A DNA stretch of 64,000 bases from Cohaesibacter sp. ES.047 (GTDB taxonomy: Bacteria; Pseudomonadota; Alphaproteobacteria; Rhizobiales; Cohaesibacteraceae). Made by a program: the position numbers and the translations under genes. The notes under the pieces are model-generated. The model saw nothing but the letters and a program-made list of their open reading frames with translations, searched no databases and had not been told where the DNA came from. Location of the stretch: the NCBI RefSeq assembly GCF_900215505.1, contig NZ_LT907844.1, positions 2,080,501-2,144,500 on the forward strand. The letters run 5' to 3'. The first letter of the stretch is position 1, and every line of letters begins with the position of its first letter. Shown in pieces: positions 19,506 through 29,715 of the stretch.

Positions 19506-21902
19506 ATGGTAGTTAGATTTTTTCAAAACCGATCGACGGGGATGAAGATTGCTGTCGGCATGGCGCTTGTCACGCTGTTGGCGATCATGGTCGGTGGGGT
19601 TGGCGTGTTTGGCACGTTCCGTTTGGGGCAGACGATCAAGGTTTCCGAGAAGAGCACCGCTGTCGTGATCAAGGTTCACGAAGCCTCTGCATCGGTGGAC
19701 AATTTCAATGTGAGCGGTGATCAGAAGGATCTTGTGAAAGCCAAAGGTTTCTTGCAGGAGGCTACTCAGGCCCTAGCTTCTATCGGCAATGACGATCCCG
19801 TGCTTACCGGCGCGCAAAAGGCGATCGCGAGCTTTGATGGTGCGATTGATGATCTGGCCAACGCAGCACAGGTGATCGGGAGAACGCGTGTCAGCCAGCA
19901 ATCTGCCCTGAATTCGCTCTCTCAGGAAGCGTCCCAGACCCTTGCTGCGGCTCAGAAAAGCTTTGATGAAGCCAACCAGGAAGCCTCTGATGCCACCGCG
20001 AGTGTCAAGAAAATCCAGGATCTGATGACCGCGACCGATACGATTCAAGCCGGAGCCAACCGTGCGGGCTTGCGGATTCTGCAGTCCAAGCAGACGGGGA
20101 ACGTCAAATTGCTCGCGCAGAGCGCTATGAGCGTCAGGATGATGGACAAAACCCTGAAGATGGTGCTGAAAGCGAAAGAATCCGGGCTTGAGAAAAGGCA
20201 GAAGGATCTGGCTCAGAATTACGAAACGATCCAGAAGCTGCTTCCCTCGCTGGCCAAAGTGGTTAAGGATCCCAAGGCGAATCCGGTCTCTTCCATCTAT
20301 TTCGAGACGTCCAAGCTGGTGAAGCAGCTCGATGAGCTGGCAAACAATGCGATGCGCGGTCGGATTGATCTCAATCGCACTATGAGCGAAGCGGTGATGG
20401 TCAAGGATCGTGCCAGCTTCGCCAAGGGTGAAGCTGCGCTTGCAATGGAAACCGGGCGTTCGGTTGCATCATTGATGTCGCGGATCGATCTGGCAACGCT
20501 GAACTATCAGCGCGAACCCAGCGATAGGAATCATGCAGCGGTAAAGGCTGCGTTGGTGGATGCAGATGCACTCGGTGCAAATCTGGCTCGTACTGGCGCA
20601 AAGAAAGTCGGCGAGCTGTTCGCAAGTTATGGCAAGAGTTTCTCGCAATTTGCTGATGCCACCAAAGACATGCAAACGGCTGGGCAGAATGCACGGCAGG
20701 GGTCTCTGGCCGCCACCCAGTCTTTGGGGCAGATGATCACGCAGCTTGCAGAGGTCGCCAAACAGGATGAGACCAGATCGACCATGACGGTCATCATCAC
20801 GCTTCTGATTGCCGCGATTGCTGCTGCCGCCATATCTTATGGCCTCATTCGCATCATCGGGCACCCGATCGCCAAGGTGACTGAGTCCATGTTGCAACTG
20901 GCAGAGGGCAAGACCGATATTGAATTGGCATCAAGCGAGCGCAAGGATGAAATCGGCAAGATGCTCCGGGCGGTTGTGGTCTTCCGCGACAATGCCGTCG
21001 AGCGCCGCAGACTGGCGGGCCTGCAATCGGAGGAAGAGGAAGCACAACGTCGTCGTGCCGAGGCCATCTCTGAATTGATCTCCCAGTTCCGCGTTGATGT
21101 CTCCAACCAGTTGTCCGCTATGGACAAGAATGCGACACAGATGGAAGACGTGGCATCCGATCTTGCGGAAATCTCGGACACCAACACAGAAAATGCGACC
21201 GAAACCAACAAGGCAACCGGTGAGACGCTGCAAAGTGCAACGGCGGTTGCGTCTGCGGCCGAAGAGTTGACGGCCTCCATTTCCGAGATCAGCCAACAGA
21301 CCGACAAGGCCAACGCGGTGGTGACCGAAGCCTCCCATTCTGCCGTTGCCATGAGCAGCCGGATTTCGCACCTGCTTCAGTCTGCAAACCGGATCGGCGA
21401 TGTTGTCGACCTGATCAAGGCCATTGCCGAGCAGACCAATCTGCTTGCCCTGAACGCCACCATCGAGGCGGCAAGAGCCGGTGAAGCGGGCAGGGGCTTT
21501 GCTGTCGTCGCAGCCGAGGTCAAGGAACTGGCCAACCAGACATCCAAGGCAACTGAAGATATTGTTGAACAGGTCTCTGAAATCCAGTCCGCGACCGAGC
21601 AAGCAGTGACGGCGGTGAAGGAAATTACCGAGAAGATGGATCAGGCCAATGCGGTCACCTCGAGCATCGCTTCGGCTGTCGTTCAGCAGGAAACAGCGAC
21701 ATCGGAGATTTCGTCGAGCGCACAATCGGCTGCAAACGGCTCCAATATTTCCGTGATGGGCACAACCAAGCTGCTTGAAACGGTTCAATCCACGGCAGAT
21801 GCGGCCAATCTGGTTCTTTCTTCCTCAAGGGAAGTCAATGAGAACTCTCAGCGGTTGCAGAAGAATATTGATGAGTTTGTCAACAAGGTCTCGTCCTGCT
21901 AA
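19506..21902 (+). CDS. Methyl-accepting chemotaxis protein with long helical periplasmic sensor
   Basis: A 798-residue transmembrane chemoreceptor. TM1 is [24 protein letters not shown] (residues about 13-36), followed by a long all-helical periplasmic region of about 390 residues, then TM2 ([21 protein letters not shown]), a HAMP domain ([24 protein letters not shown]) and a cytoplasmic signalling domain with the hairpin-tip core [37 protein letters not shown]. The periplasmic size suggests a helical bimodular (HBM-like) sensor for small organic acids or similar, but the ligand is unknown. Start ATG 19506 has GGGAGG upstream. It sits next to the inositol genes; a role in inositol taxis would be speculation. 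Confidence 0.9.
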   Translation: MVVRFFQNRSTGMKIAVGMALVTLLAIMVGGVGVFGTFRLGQTIKVSEKSTAVVIKVHEASASVDNFNVSGDQKDLVKAKGFLQEATQALASIGNDDPVLTGAQKAIASFDGAIDDLANAAQVIGRTRVSQQSALNSLSQEASQTLAAAQKSFDEANQEASDATASVKKIQDLMTATDTIQAGANRAGLRILQSKQTGNVKLLAQSAMSVRMMDKTLKMVLKAKESGLEKRQKDLAQNYETIQKLLPSLAKVVKDPKANPVSSIYFETSKLVKQLDELANNAMRGRIDLNRTMSEAVMVKDRASFAKGEAALAMETGRSVASLMSRIDLATLNYQREPSDRNHAAVKAALVDADALGANLARTGAKKVGELFASYGKSFSQFADATKDMQTAGQNARQGSLAATQSLGQMITQLAEVAKQDETRSTMTVIITLLIAAIAAAAISYGLIRIIGHPIAKVTESMLQLAEGKTDIELASSERKDEIGKMLRAVVVFRDNAVERRRLAGLQSEEEEAQRRRAEAISELISQFRVDVSNQLSAMDKNATQMEDVASDLAEISDTNTENATETNKATGETLQSATAVASAAEELTASISEISQQTDKANAVVTEASHSAVAMSSRISHLLQSANRIGDVVDLIKAIAEQTNLLALNATIEAARAGEAGRGFAVVAAEVKELANQTSKATEDIVEQVSEIQSATEQAVTAVKEITEKMDQANAVTSSIASAVVQQETATSEISSSAQSAANGSNISVMGTTKLLETVQSTADAANLVLSSSREVNENSQRLQKNIDEFVNKVSSC

Positions 21903-21937
21903 AGCGGGTCTTGCGACTTCGTCTTAAATGACAAATC

Positions 21938-21973
21938 CAATCGGGGCGTCCGCATAGCCGGGCGCCCCGATTG
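21938..21973 (+). terminator. Hairpin after the first chemoreceptor
   Basis: Eleven-base arms CAATCGGGGCG and CGCCCCGATTG with a 14-base loop, 36 bases past the stop; the following GTCTATTC is a poor T-run. Confidence 0.5.
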
Positions 21974-22188
21974 TCTATTCAAGACCTCATCAAAGCAAAT
22001 CGGTTGACCTTCGACTGTCCTCGCATCGCCCCAGCAAGCGGCTATTTGAGAGACTTTGCGGTGCGCATATGAACAAATTTTAGTCATTGATGGAGTTTTT
22101 TCCAAAGAAGAGCCGCTTGCCGGTTGGCGTTAATGTCTTGCTAACCATCAGGCCTAATCCTTGGTTCGAAGCAACCTTTGGATAGACC

Positions 22189-22890
22189 ATGACACAATCC
22201 GGGACCGAACTTGTCAATTTATATCCTGAACTGATCAATCACGCCGGCCGGCAACGTATGCTGTCCCAGCGGATTGGCTTCTTTTTGCTCAAATTGCAGC
22301 TTGGCGGCTGCAACAGGGACGTCGATGATCCTGGCGATGCGCATGACCTCTCCTGTCTGGAAGAAGCCATCAGAGAGTTTGCTGCAACCCACAATATTTT
22401 GAAGTCTGGCCGATTTGCGGCAAGCAAGGGCGTTTTGTTCTTTAGCCCTCTTGCCCAGCAGGTCAGTTCGAACGAAGTGTCTGGCATCGACATGATGCTG
22501 GAAAAGGCCCGGCGGATCCTGAAAGGCGTCAAGGCGGGGGAGGCGCCGGATGCGGCGCTCATGGAGCATGTCGCGGGTGTAATACAGCAAGATGCCCTCG
22601 CCACCCTGCAGCGGGTTGTGGAGGCGTTGGAGGCTGAATTTTCTGCAAGATCACAGGAGCAGGCAGACACGCTGTCTGTTTCGGTTTCAGATGCACAGAA
22701 AGCAATCGAGCGCATCGATCGCGTCGCGCGTCACTCCAAGCTGGTTTCCCTCAATGCGCGTGTGGCCGCGGGCAGGGCGGGGCCGTTTGGAGAAGAGTTC
22801 AGCGCCCTGTCGCGCGAGATCAAGCATTTGGCCGATCGAATGCTGGATGCGGCAGACGATGTGCAGAATTGTCTGAAAGATATTGCCTGA
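22189..22890 (+). CDS. Soluble PilJ-type receptor-like protein with a short MCP segment
   Basis: A 233-residue protein with no membrane helix. The N-terminal half resembles the type IV pili methyl-accepting N-terminal (PilJ) domain: LINHAGRQRMLSQRIGFFLLKL, with a second helix pair around LLEKARRILKGVK. The C-terminal 60 residues resemble a shortened chemoreceptor hairpin (IERIDRVARHSKLVSLNARVAAGRAGPFGEEFSALSREIKHLAD), close to the [10 protein letters not shown] core but diverged. It probably feeds a cytoplasmic signal to CheA/CheW or acts as a decoy. It lies between two MCP genes. Confidence 0.75.
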   Translation: MTQSGTELVNLYPELINHAGRQRMLSQRIGFFLLKLQLGGCNRDVDDPGDAHDLSCLEEAIREFAATHNILKSGRFAASKGVLFFSPLAQQVSSNEVSGIDMMLEKARRILKGVKAGEAPDAALMEHVAGVIQQDALATLQRVVEALEAEFSARSQEQADTLSVSVSDAQKAIERIDRVARHSKLVSLNARVAAGRAGPFGEEFSALSREIKHLADRMLDAADDVQNCLKDIA

Positions 22891-22920
22891 GAGAACCTGA
22901 TGCGCGGATTGTGCGTCTTA

Positions 22921-23127
22921 CTAACTCTGCCCGGTCGTCATGGTGCTTTGCTCCAGCAGATGCCTGGACCCGTCAGAGAACTGATATCCGTGCCGGTTGC
23001 CATGATCGACTATGATCGCAAGACACTGGTCCAGATTGCCCTCGAACAGCGCCGTGCTGAGGCTGTGGCCCAACTTGGCCAATTCGCGCGCATCGGTGTC
23101 GAGCTGTGTGCTGTCCTGTTTGTTCAT
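22921..23127 (-). CDS. Hypothetical 68-residue protein
   Basis: Small polar protein (starts MNKQDSTQLDTDARELAKLG) with two likely helices and no recognised family. An AGGGGA sequence lies directly before the ATG, closer than ideal. A plus-strand frame overlaps it fully and one of the two is a shadow; I favour the minus frame because its composition is more protein-like. Confidence 0.35.
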   Translation of the reverse strand: MNKQDSTQLDTDARELAKLGHSLSTALFEGNLDQCLAIIVDHGNRHGYQFSDGSRHLLEQSTMTTGQS

Positions 23128-23330
23128 TCCCCTGCCATCCGTTTCATCTGTTCGGCAAGCCGACTGATTGGTTTGCTATTTTTGATGGGTTTGTTCAGAA
23201 ATATCAACCCTTGCGCGATGTGGGTTGCAAGAAAAAGCGTATGGAATTGCAATCAATCACCATGAATGATGATCGAGCGTCGTGTTGCGTTTTCGCGATG
23301 TCTGGGCCGTGTTTTGCCGCGGGTGCCCGA

Positions 23331-23645
23331 TCAGGCCACGATTTCCCATTTGACGCTACCAGCAGCATTGGGATTGCTGGTGTCAATCCGTCCGACAAGC
23401 TGCTCCTCATGATCGAGGCTGACCAGTATATGGGCCGTTGCGCGACCGGACACAATAAGGATATCTTCCTTCTTTGAAGGGGAGCGCCTTGTCAGGATGA
23501 TCGAAGGGTCAATGCCCTGATGCTTGTTTTCTTCAAACTGTTTCATCTCGACATGAAGGACCATAGTTTTCTTCACCCACCTCAGATCCAGAACCACCAC
23601 TTCCTTGTGATGCCAGTTCAGATCCACAGTTCCCCCGAATGTCAT
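23331..23645 (-). CDS. Hypothetical 104-residue protein
   Basis: A mixed-charge soluble protein with alternating strands (EVVVLDLRWVKKTMVLHVEM, DILIVSGRATAHILVSLDH) that suggest a small beta-rich domain; no family recognised. GGAGAAGG precedes the ATG. There is no signal peptide or membrane segment. Codon use looks like the surrounding chromosome. Confidence 0.5.
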   Translation of the reverse strand: MTFGGTVDLNWHHKEVVVLDLRWVKKTMVLHVEMKQFEENKHQGIDPSIILTRRSPSKKEDILIVSGRATAHILVSLDHEEQLVGRIDTSNPNAAGSVKWEIVA

Positions 23646-23957
23646 GCGCCTTCTCCATTGCCTGCTTCATGTCCGTTGCCAGTCTTTTTGCGTGTTACAA
23701 AGTAGCGAGAGTTGCGTCTCAAGTCGAGAAAATAGGGTCACTCTGTCGCGCTATCCAAGGTTCCAGGGCTACGACACTGTGGAATTTGAAGTGGAAATGG
23801 AGCTTGTTGGGCGCTAAATAGGCTATCAGTGCCGTCAAACTCCAAAGGGCTGGAATTTGACAGTTGACATCGGGCATAAGGAATCGTAGGTTCCGCAACG
23901 AATTTGCGCGCCTCGGCGCGCTTTTTGTTTCGCAAGATTTGGCCGAGGCTTGGAACA
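23646..23957. other. Intergenic region before the L36 gene
   Basis: About 310 bases with no supported gene. A strong GC hairpin with a T-run (23906-23930) stands just upstream of the ribosomal protein gene. Confidence 0.45.
23906..23930 (+). terminator. Terminator-like hairpin upstream of the L36 gene
   Basis: GCGCGC-CTCG-GCGCGC followed by TTTTTGTTT. With the ribosomal gene starting only 27 bases later it may be a leader attenuator rather than the end of another gene, since no plus-strand gene precedes it closely. Confidence 0.6.
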
Positions 23958-24083
23958 ATGAAAATCAAGAATTCTCTGAAAGCACTTGCCAAGCGTCACC
24001 GTGATAACCGCATGGTTCGCCGCAAGGGTCGCATTTACATCATCAACAAGAAGAACCCTCGCTTCAAGGCCCGTCAGGGCTAA
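23958..24083 (+). CDS. rpmJ: 50S ribosomal protein L36, zinc-free paralogue
   Basis: A 41-residue basic protein ([20 protein letters not shown] at its start, ending [11 protein letters not shown]). It is the C-minus, YkgO-like form of L36 common in alphaproteobacteria: the Cys/His zinc ligands of standard L36 are absent. In many bacteria this form replaces the zinc-containing one under zinc limitation; in alphaproteobacteria it is often the only copy. Terminators lie immediately before and after, so it is probably transcribed alone. Confidence 0.92.
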   Translation: MKIKNSLKALAKRHRDNRMVRRKGRIYIINKKNPRFKARQG

Positions 24084-24110
24084 GTGACTTTTTCCTGTTT
24101 GTTGAATAAG

Positions 24111-24142
24111 AAACGCGCTGGATATTTCCAGCGCGTTTTTTG
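24111..24142 (+). terminator. Rho-independent terminator after rpmJ
   Basis: Arms AAACGCGCTGG and CCAGCGCGTTT with a six-base loop, then a T-rich tail. Confidence 0.85.
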
Positions 24143-24388
24143 TTGTTGGTTGTGTCATCGAGCCAATCTGTCCCGCTCTGGCGACAGTCAAATCTTATCT
24201 ATTCTTATGTTTGTTAATGTATAAAATTATTTTCTGATGTATTTTTGTGTTCACTTGTTTTCAAAATGGAAAATTATCGGAATTTATTTAAATATACCTT
24301 TGAGTAATGTTTAAATAACATTTTTTTGTAAGGCTAGGTTCCATCATTGTTGCCGACTCGGTTGGTGATACGTGCTTACTCTTAAACA

Positions 24389-26341
24389 ATGGGGCCTAGT
24401 GTGACGCTTAAACACCGTATTTGGGGCGTATTGCTGCTTGGATTGGTCGGACTGGTGGTGCTTTCTGGCACGTTTTACTGGGGAGACGTGCAGAATCAGG
24501 AAGTTGCGAAGGCAACGACCCTTGCTGATCAGGATGTAGCCTCTATCAGTCACGCTGCTGTCGCGATAGGCAATCTGGCGTCTGTGACAGAACAGTTTTT
24601 ACAAAGTGGCGATCTGGCCGTTGTTGCCAAGTTGGAAGATATTGCTTCCAGCAGAAAGGCCGATATCAGCAAGCTGGGCACACGGCAAGCGAGGCTGGCC
24701 GGGTTTGTTGATGATTCTCTTTTGAAGGCCAAACAGATTGTTGATGCCCGTACGGTCGCGGGCCTTTCCGAGAAAGAGGGGCTGAAAGGCGAACTGCGCA
24801 AGGCGGTCAAGACTGTGGAGGCCAACTTGACGGCGGTTGGCAAGGAAAGCCGGAGCGCCAACATCGACGCGATCATGGTCAAGATGCTGATGCTTCGTCG
24901 GCACGAAAAGGACTATATGCTGCGGCAGCAGGAAAAATATGTTCAAACCTTCGAAACCCGGATTGAAGAGTTTTATGATGTCCTTGAACAGTCCCGTCTT
25001 CCTGAGAGCGTAAAGGCGGAAGCTGTTCCCCTTATGCAGGATTATCACAACAAGTTTCTCAGTTGGGTGGATGCAAATCAGGCCGTTCTGGCGCTGGTGG
25101 ATGCCTATCGGGCTCAGTCTGAAAGCTTTTCGAGTGAACTGCAGGCGCTCAAACATTCGGCTGAAATGAAACTGGCAAAAGCTCAGAATGACCGCCGCAC
25201 CATTGCAGCTTGGGTCGACACCATGGCGCTCAGCATCCTGATCGCAACGGCGCTGATGCTTCTTGGCTTTGGATTGCTCGTCATCCGTTCGATCACGAAG
25301 CCCATCCATGACGTAACAGATGCGATGAGCGAGATTGCGAAGGGCAATCTGGAAACGGATATTCCGGTCAGAAAGCATGATGATGAGATTGGCGACTTGT
25401 GCAAAATCGCCGCCATCCTGCATCAAAACGTCAAGACCCAGAAGGAAATGGAGGCCGACGAAGCGGCCAAGAAACAAAGGGCCGAGCAGGAAAAGCGGGC
25501 CATGATGATGCAATTGGCCGATGAGTTCGATACGCATATCAGCGGGATTGTCGAATCCGTTTCCCTGTCCGCCTACCAACTCACGGCCTCCGCGCAGGCG
25601 ATGGCCGCTGTTGCCGAGCAAACGTCGGGACAGGCGACCTCCGCCTCGACCGCGTCAGCGGAGACACTGGCGAGCGTGCAGACAATTGCTTCGGCGACAG
25701 AAGAGATGACCTCGTCCATTTCGGATATCAGCCAGCAGATCGGCCTTGCCTCGACGGCGGCACAGGAAGCGGTCGGCAAGGTCGGCAGCACCAATGCGCT
25801 GATGCAGACCCTCTCGGCTACGGCGAGCCGGATCGGGGAGGTCGTCGCGATGATCTCCTCCATCGCCGAGCAGACCAACCTTTTGGCCCTCAATGCAACG
25901 ATCGAGTCCGCGAGAGCGGGGGAGGCGGGCAAGGGCTTTTCTGTTGTCGCCGGTGAAGTGAAGGCCCTCGCCGAGCAAACCTCCAAGGCAACCGAGCAGA
26001 TTTCCAGTCAGATTACCGAGATCCAATCGGCAACGAATCTCGCCTCCGAGTCGATCGAGGATGTCTCGCAAGTCATCCAGCAGGTTGAGCAGATCTCAAC
26101 CTCCATTGCCAGTGCCATCGAACAGCAAAATGCAACAGCGCAAGAGATTGCTGGCAGCCTCAATCATGCTGCCCGTGGAAGCGAGATCGTGAACAAGAGC
26201 GTTCAGGAGGTCACGACCGCCTCAAGGGATGCAGGTTCGGCATCGGATGAAGTCGTGGGAGAGGTGGCAACGCTGGGCAGCCAATCAAGCATGCTCAAGG
26301 AAAAAGTTGCCAGTTTCATAGAGCGCGTGCGCGCAGCCTAG
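24389..26341 (+). CDS. Methyl-accepting chemotaxis protein
   Basis: A 650-residue chemoreceptor: TM1 ([19 protein letters not shown], about residues 14-32), a helical periplasmic domain of about 240 residues, TM2 ([21 protein letters not shown]), HAMP ([26 protein letters not shown]) and an MA signalling domain with the tip [37 protein letters not shown]. The start at ATG 24389 has no clear ribosome site; GTG at 24401 is an alternative. The 240 bases upstream are very AT-rich, fitting a promoter. Ligand unknown. Confidence 0.88.
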   Translation: MGPSVTLKHRIWGVLLLGLVGLVVLSGTFYWGDVQNQEVAKATTLADQDVASISHAAVAIGNLASVTEQFLQSGDLAVVAKLEDIASSRKADISKLGTRQARLAGFVDDSLLKAKQIVDARTVAGLSEKEGLKGELRKAVKTVEANLTAVGKESRSANIDAIMVKMLMLRRHEKDYMLRQQEKYVQTFETRIEEFYDVLEQSRLPESVKAEAVPLMQDYHNKFLSWVDANQAVLALVDAYRAQSESFSSELQALKHSAEMKLAKAQNDRRTIAAWVDTMALSILIATALMLLGFGLLVIRSITKPIHDVTDAMSEIAKGNLETDIPVRKHDDEIGDLCKIAAILHQNVKTQKEMEADEAAKKQRAEQEKRAMMMQLADEFDTHISGIVESVSLSAYQLTASAQAMAAVAEQTSGQATSASTASAETLASVQTIASATEEMTSSISDISQQIGLASTAAQEAVGKVGSTNALMQTLSATASRIGEVVAMISSIAEQTNLLALNATIESARAGEAGKGFSVVAGEVKALAEQTSKATEQISSQITEIQSATNLASESIEDVSQVIQQVEQISTSIASAIEQQNATAQEIAGSLNHAARGSEIVNKSVQEVTTASRDAGSASDEVVGEVATLGSQSSMLKEKVASFIERVRAA

Positions 26342-26371
26342 CCTCACCTCACAAGGATCCGTTCTGGAACG

Positions 26372-26404
26372 AAAAAGGGCCGGTCTCAGACCGGCCCTTT
26401 TGTT
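26372..26404. terminator. Bidirectional terminator between chemoreceptor and pyk
   Basis: A perfect GC stem, arms AAAGGGCCGGTCT and AGACCGGCCCTTT, flanked by A-run and T-run, between two convergent genes. Confidence 0.9.
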
Positions 26405-26426
26405 GTTCGCGATGATCGCCAATCGA

Positions 26427-27869
26427 TCAGATGCCACCAAGACCGTCGCTGCCGACAAAGGCAATGCGCAACATGTTGGTCGCGCCGGGCGTGCCAAGGG
26501 GAACACCGGCGGTGATGATGACGCGCTGGCCGGGTTTGGCGAAGCCTTCGGAGAAGGCGGTGCTGCAAGCCCGGTCGACCATCTGGTCAAGGGTGCCAGC
26601 ATCTTCGGAGACGATGCAGTGCAGACCCCACACAATGGACAGACGACGCGCTGTGGCGTTGATCGGGCTCATGGTGATGATCGGGGTCTGAGGACGCTCG
26701 CGAGCGGCTCTGAGGCCTGTGGTGCCCGATGAGGTGTAGCAGATGATGCTGGCAAGGTTCAGCGTCTCGGCAATCTGGCGGGATGCGGCAGAAATGGCGT
26801 CGGCACCGGTTGCTTCGGGTTCGGCGCGCTGAGCATAGATGATGTTCTCGTAGTAGGGATCCTGCTCAACTTCTTCTGCGATGCGGTTCATCATCGAAAC
26901 GGATTCGAGCGGGAACTGACCGGCTGCGGATTCGGCCGAGAGCATGACAGCGTCGGCACCTTCGAACACGGCGGTTGCCACGTCAGAGGCCTCGGCACGG
27001 GTCGGCATCGGTGAGGTGATCATCGATTCGAGCATCTGGGTCGCGACGACCACGGGCTTGCCGGCCTGACGCGCCGCACGGGTGATCTGTTTCTGAGCGC
27101 CGGGAACTTTTTCGAGCGGCATTTCAACGCCAAGGTCACCACGCGCCACCATGATGGCGTCGCTGAGTTCGATGATCTCGTTGAGGCAGGCGACCGCCTG
27201 CGGCTTTTCGATCTTGGACAGGATGCCGGTGCGACCGCGGGACAGCTTGCGTACTTCGGCGACGTCTTCGGGGCGCTGTACGAAAGACAGGGCGATCCAG
27301 TCGACATCGGCTTCAACCGCTGCATCAAGGTCCGAGCGGTCTTTAGGGGTCAAGGCCGAGAAGGACAGGGTCGAATCGGGGAAGCTGATGCCCTTGCGGT
27401 TGGAGATCGTACCGCCGGTAACCACTTCGGTGTGGATGGCGTCGGCTGCAGTGCCGATGGTTCTGAGGCGGACCTTGCCATCGTCAAGCAACAGCATGTC
27501 ACCCTCTTTCACAGAGCCGAAAATTTCGGGATGCGGCAGCTGGACGCGAGAAACGTCGCCTTCCTTGTCAGACATGTCGAGGGTGAAGTTGGAGCCGTTC
27601 TCCAGAGTGACCTTGGTGTCCTTGAAGATGCCCAGACGAAGCTTGGGGCCCTGAAGGTCGGCCAGAATGCCGATTGGACGGCCAACTTCTTTTTCGACTT
27701 CACGGATTTTGGCAACACGACTGCGCAAGGTCGGATGGTCGGAATGGCTCATATTGATGCGGAAAACATCAGCGCCAGCAAGAAACAATTGTTTGATCTG
27801 TTCCTTGGTTTCCGAAGCCGGCCCGAGCGTGGCCAGAATTTTCACTTTTCGGTTTCTTCTAACAGTCAC
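26427..27869 (-). CDS. pyk: Pyruvate kinase
   Basis: Makes pyruvate and ATP from phosphoenolpyruvate and ADP. 480 residues, normal length. Motifs: VKILATLGPAS, FRINMSHSDH, ADLQGPKLRLG, the active-site block IMVARGDLGVEMPLEKVPGAQKQI and TQMLESMITSPMPTRAEASDVA. The start is GTG at 27869 with AGGAAAG upstream. It lies ten bases after the stop of the DUF1036 gene, an arrangement common in related bacteria, and probably shares its transcript. Confidence 0.95.
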   Translation of the reverse strand: MTVRRNRKVKILATLGPASETKEQIKQLFLAGADVFRINMSHSDHPTLRSRVAKIREVEKEVGRPIGILADLQGPKLRLGIFKDTKVTLENGSNFTLDMSDKEGDVSRVQLPHPEIFGSVKEGDMLLLDDGKVRLRTIGTAADAIHTEVVTGGTISNRKGISFPDSTLSFSALTPKDRSDLDAAVEADVDWIALSFVQRPEDVAEVRKLSRGRTGILSKIEKPQAVACLNEIIELSDAIMVARGDLGVEMPLEKVPGAQKQITRAARQAGKPVVVATQMLESMITSPMPTRAEASDVATAVFEGADAVMLSAESAAGQFPLESVSMMNRIAEEVEQDPYYENIIYAQRAEPEATGADAISAASRQIAETLNLASIICYTSSGTTGLRAARERPQTPIITMSPINATARRLSIVWGLHCIVSEDAGTLDQMVDRACSTAFSEGFAKPGQRVIITAGVPLGTPGATNMLRIAFVGSDGLGGI

Positions 27870-27879
27870 GACAGCTTTC

Positions 27880-28326
27880 CTATTCTTGATCGGTCAATTG
27901 AACCGTATAATCCTGTTTGCCGGCCGTATCGATTTCGAAGAAGCCGGTCCGTTCAAATCCCCTTGCGACGCATTCTTCGGTGCCCTTGATCTTGAACTCA
28001 AGATCCTGTGTGCACATGAAAGCTTCGCCGTTCCACTGCCCACCCTTGTCATAGTCGATTGCATGGATGAGGTAGCGGGTTTTGACGAGAATGCCCATCA
28101 GGACGGTCTCGCATTTGTCTTTCTCAAGGTTCCACCAGCCTTCGCTGTACCAGTCGCCTTTCAGCTCGTAGCCGATCGCAAGTCCGATCGTGCTGCTTGT
28201 CTTGTTGCAGACACGCAGGTCAGCTGAGGCGTCCATGCTGCTTGCGGCCATCATCAGACAGGTCAAGGTGAGGGCTTGGGCAAAACGTGATGCAGAAAGT
28301 CGCTTTTTAATTTCACAAACAATCAT
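27880..28326 (-). CDS. DUF1036 family exported protein
   Basis: A 148-residue protein with a signal peptide (KKRLSASRFAQALTLTCLMMAASSMDASA) and the DUF1036 domain: LRVCNKTSSTIGLAIGY, GWWNLEKDKCETVL and four cysteines that could form disulphides. Function is unknown; the family is often encoded next to pyk in alphaproteobacteria, as here. I chose ATG 28326 over the GTG at 28338. Confidence 0.8.
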   Translation of the reverse strand: MIVCEIKKRLSASRFAQALTLTCLMMAASSMDASADLRVCNKTSSTIGLAIGYELKGDWYSEGWWNLEKDKCETVLMGILVKTRYLIHAIDYDKGGQWNGEAFMCTQDLEFKIKGTEECVARGFERTGFFEIDTAGKQDYTVQLTDQE

Positions 28327-28338
28327 TGGGCTATGCAC

Positions 28339-28829
28339 TATTGTGTTCGAGTGTCGGGTAGCCGCCTTTTGTTTCGCGTTTCAGGCCCGCAAAGTCAATG
28401 AATATTCCTACATTAGTAGAGCTTGTTTTTTGTTTCAGGGTGTTTTTTGCCCTGACAAAGTCGCTTTGCATTGCTTGATCTCGGCTCCCTATTGTTCGGC
28501 TTGCATCTCATTTTGTAATGGGCCGGTCAAGTTTGATGGTCCAGCGGGAAGACCTTTTCGTCTCTTGCTGGAGGCCTTCTTAGCGGCATTCAATGACGGC
28601 TGTGTGATCAGCTGTTGCGCATGACTTGGGCGGAATGACGACCACGGTCACGGCTGTTGGTCTATCCTGTGCATAGCGCGGAAATCTCACATGCCAAAAA
28701 GCAGAGCGCCGATTCTGGCTTGTTCTTGGAGGCCAAAGGACTATTATCGGCGCCTGTTGCCCGGGGCAGGGCGCAGCGGGAATCACCCAAACAAGTCGAT
28801 AATCTGGAATGTCTTGGACGAGGGCAAAC
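28339..28829. other. Intergenic region
   Basis: About 490 bases between divergent genes; no gene or strong structure seen beyond a weak CAGGG/CCCTG hairpin near 28436-28454. Confidence 0.4.
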
Positions 28830-29120
28830 ATGGATCATAAAGAAACGGAACAGCTCGAGGCGGCTGCCTTCCGGCGACTGGTCGCCCATTTGCGCGAGCG
28901 CAGTGATGTGCAGAATATCGACATGATGAACTTGGCCGGTTTTTGCCGCAATTGTCTGTCTCGTTGGTATATGGAAGCGGCTGAGGATGCCGGTTTTGAG
29001 ATGTCTCAGCAAGAGGCGCGTGAAATCGTCTATGGCATGCCTTATGACGACTGGAAGCGTGCGCATCAGCGTGAAGCATCCAGGGAACAACTCGCGGCAT
29101 TCACAGCCGATCACAAATAG
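28830..29120 (+). CDS. DUF1244 family protein
   Basis: A 96-residue soluble protein with the DUF1244 pattern: AAFRRLVAHLRERSDVQNIDMMNLAGFCRNCLSRWY, with a conserved cysteine pair region, and YGMPYDDWKRAHQ. Members are small helical proteins of unknown function in proteobacteria. Start ATG 28830 has GAGGG upstream. It precedes gapR by 100 bases in the same direction. Confidence 0.82.
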   Translation: MDHKETEQLEAAAFRRLVAHLRERSDVQNIDMMNLAGFCRNCLSRWYMEAAEDAGFEMSQQEAREIVYGMPYDDWKRAHQREASREQLAAFTADHK

Positions 29121-29220
29121 GGTTGATCCCGTCGCAAGAAAAATGGTTAGAGAGCGGTCAATACACGCCAGACGAAAACATGTGCTCTGGTGGGTCATGG
29201 ATCGAGATGTGGAGTAGAGA

Positions 29221-29478
29221 ATGTCAAATGCCGGTGGTGTAGCCGCAGATCAGCTGCGCGCCTTCGTCGAGCGGATCGAACGCCTCGAAGAAGAGAAAAA
29301 AGCAATCGCTGACGATATCAAGGATGTCTATGCCGAAGCCAAGGGCAACGGCTATGACGTCAAAGTCATGCGTCAGGTCGTGCGCATGCGCAAACAGGAC
29401 AGCAACGAAAGGCAGGAAATGGAGGCGCTTCTGGACCTCTATCTTCATGCTCTGGGAATGGCTGAAAGCGTCGAATAG
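29221..29478 (+). CDS. gapR: DUF2312 nucleoid-associated protein, GapR homologue
   Basis: An 85-residue helical protein matching GapR of Caulobacter: [49 protein letters not shown], followed by [12 protein letters not shown]. GapR forms coiled-coil clamps on overtwisted AT-rich DNA and helps topoisomerases during replication. The length and the [11 protein letters not shown] core are characteristic. The name rests on homology; no function was tested here. Confidence 0.88.
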   Translation: MSNAGGVAADQLRAFVERIERLEEEKKAIADDIKDVYAEAKGNGYDVKVMRQVVRMRKQDSNERQEMEALLDLYLHALGMAESVE

Positions 29479-29512
29479 CCAACGGCTCGTCGCAAACAAT
29501 CCTGATTATCGC

Positions 29513-29545
29513 AAAACCCTGCCATACTGTGGCGGGGTTTTGTTT
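29513..29545 (+). terminator. Rho-independent terminator after gapR
   Basis: Arms AAAACCCTGCC and GGCGGGGTTTT with a seven-base loop; one G-T pair; T-rich tail. Confidence 0.75.
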
Positions 29546-29646
29546 TATCTGGAGAGTGATTGACTGACGGGCAATGGCTCTGCGAGAAAAGCAGGCGATC
29601 CGCGAGGTCAGTCACAGTGCGCGATTGGCTGGAGCATGATGCAAAG

Positions 29647-29675
29647 CTGCCCGCATGGCGGGGCCATGCGGGCAG
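29647..29675 (-). terminator. Hairpin after the third chemoreceptor gene
   Basis: Perfect 12-base arms CTGCCCGCATGG and CCATGCGGGCAG with a five-base loop, about 40 bases past the minus-strand stop at 29716; only a short T stretch follows. Confidence 0.6.
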
Positions 29676-29715
29676 AAAAGCAACTCGATTTGTTCGTCAG
29701 CTTGCGGCCTTGGCC

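Noticed and set aside
22900-23265. 121-codon plus-strand ORF
   Set aside because: Overlaps a more protein-like minus-strand frame and has no ribosome site; either could be a shadow.
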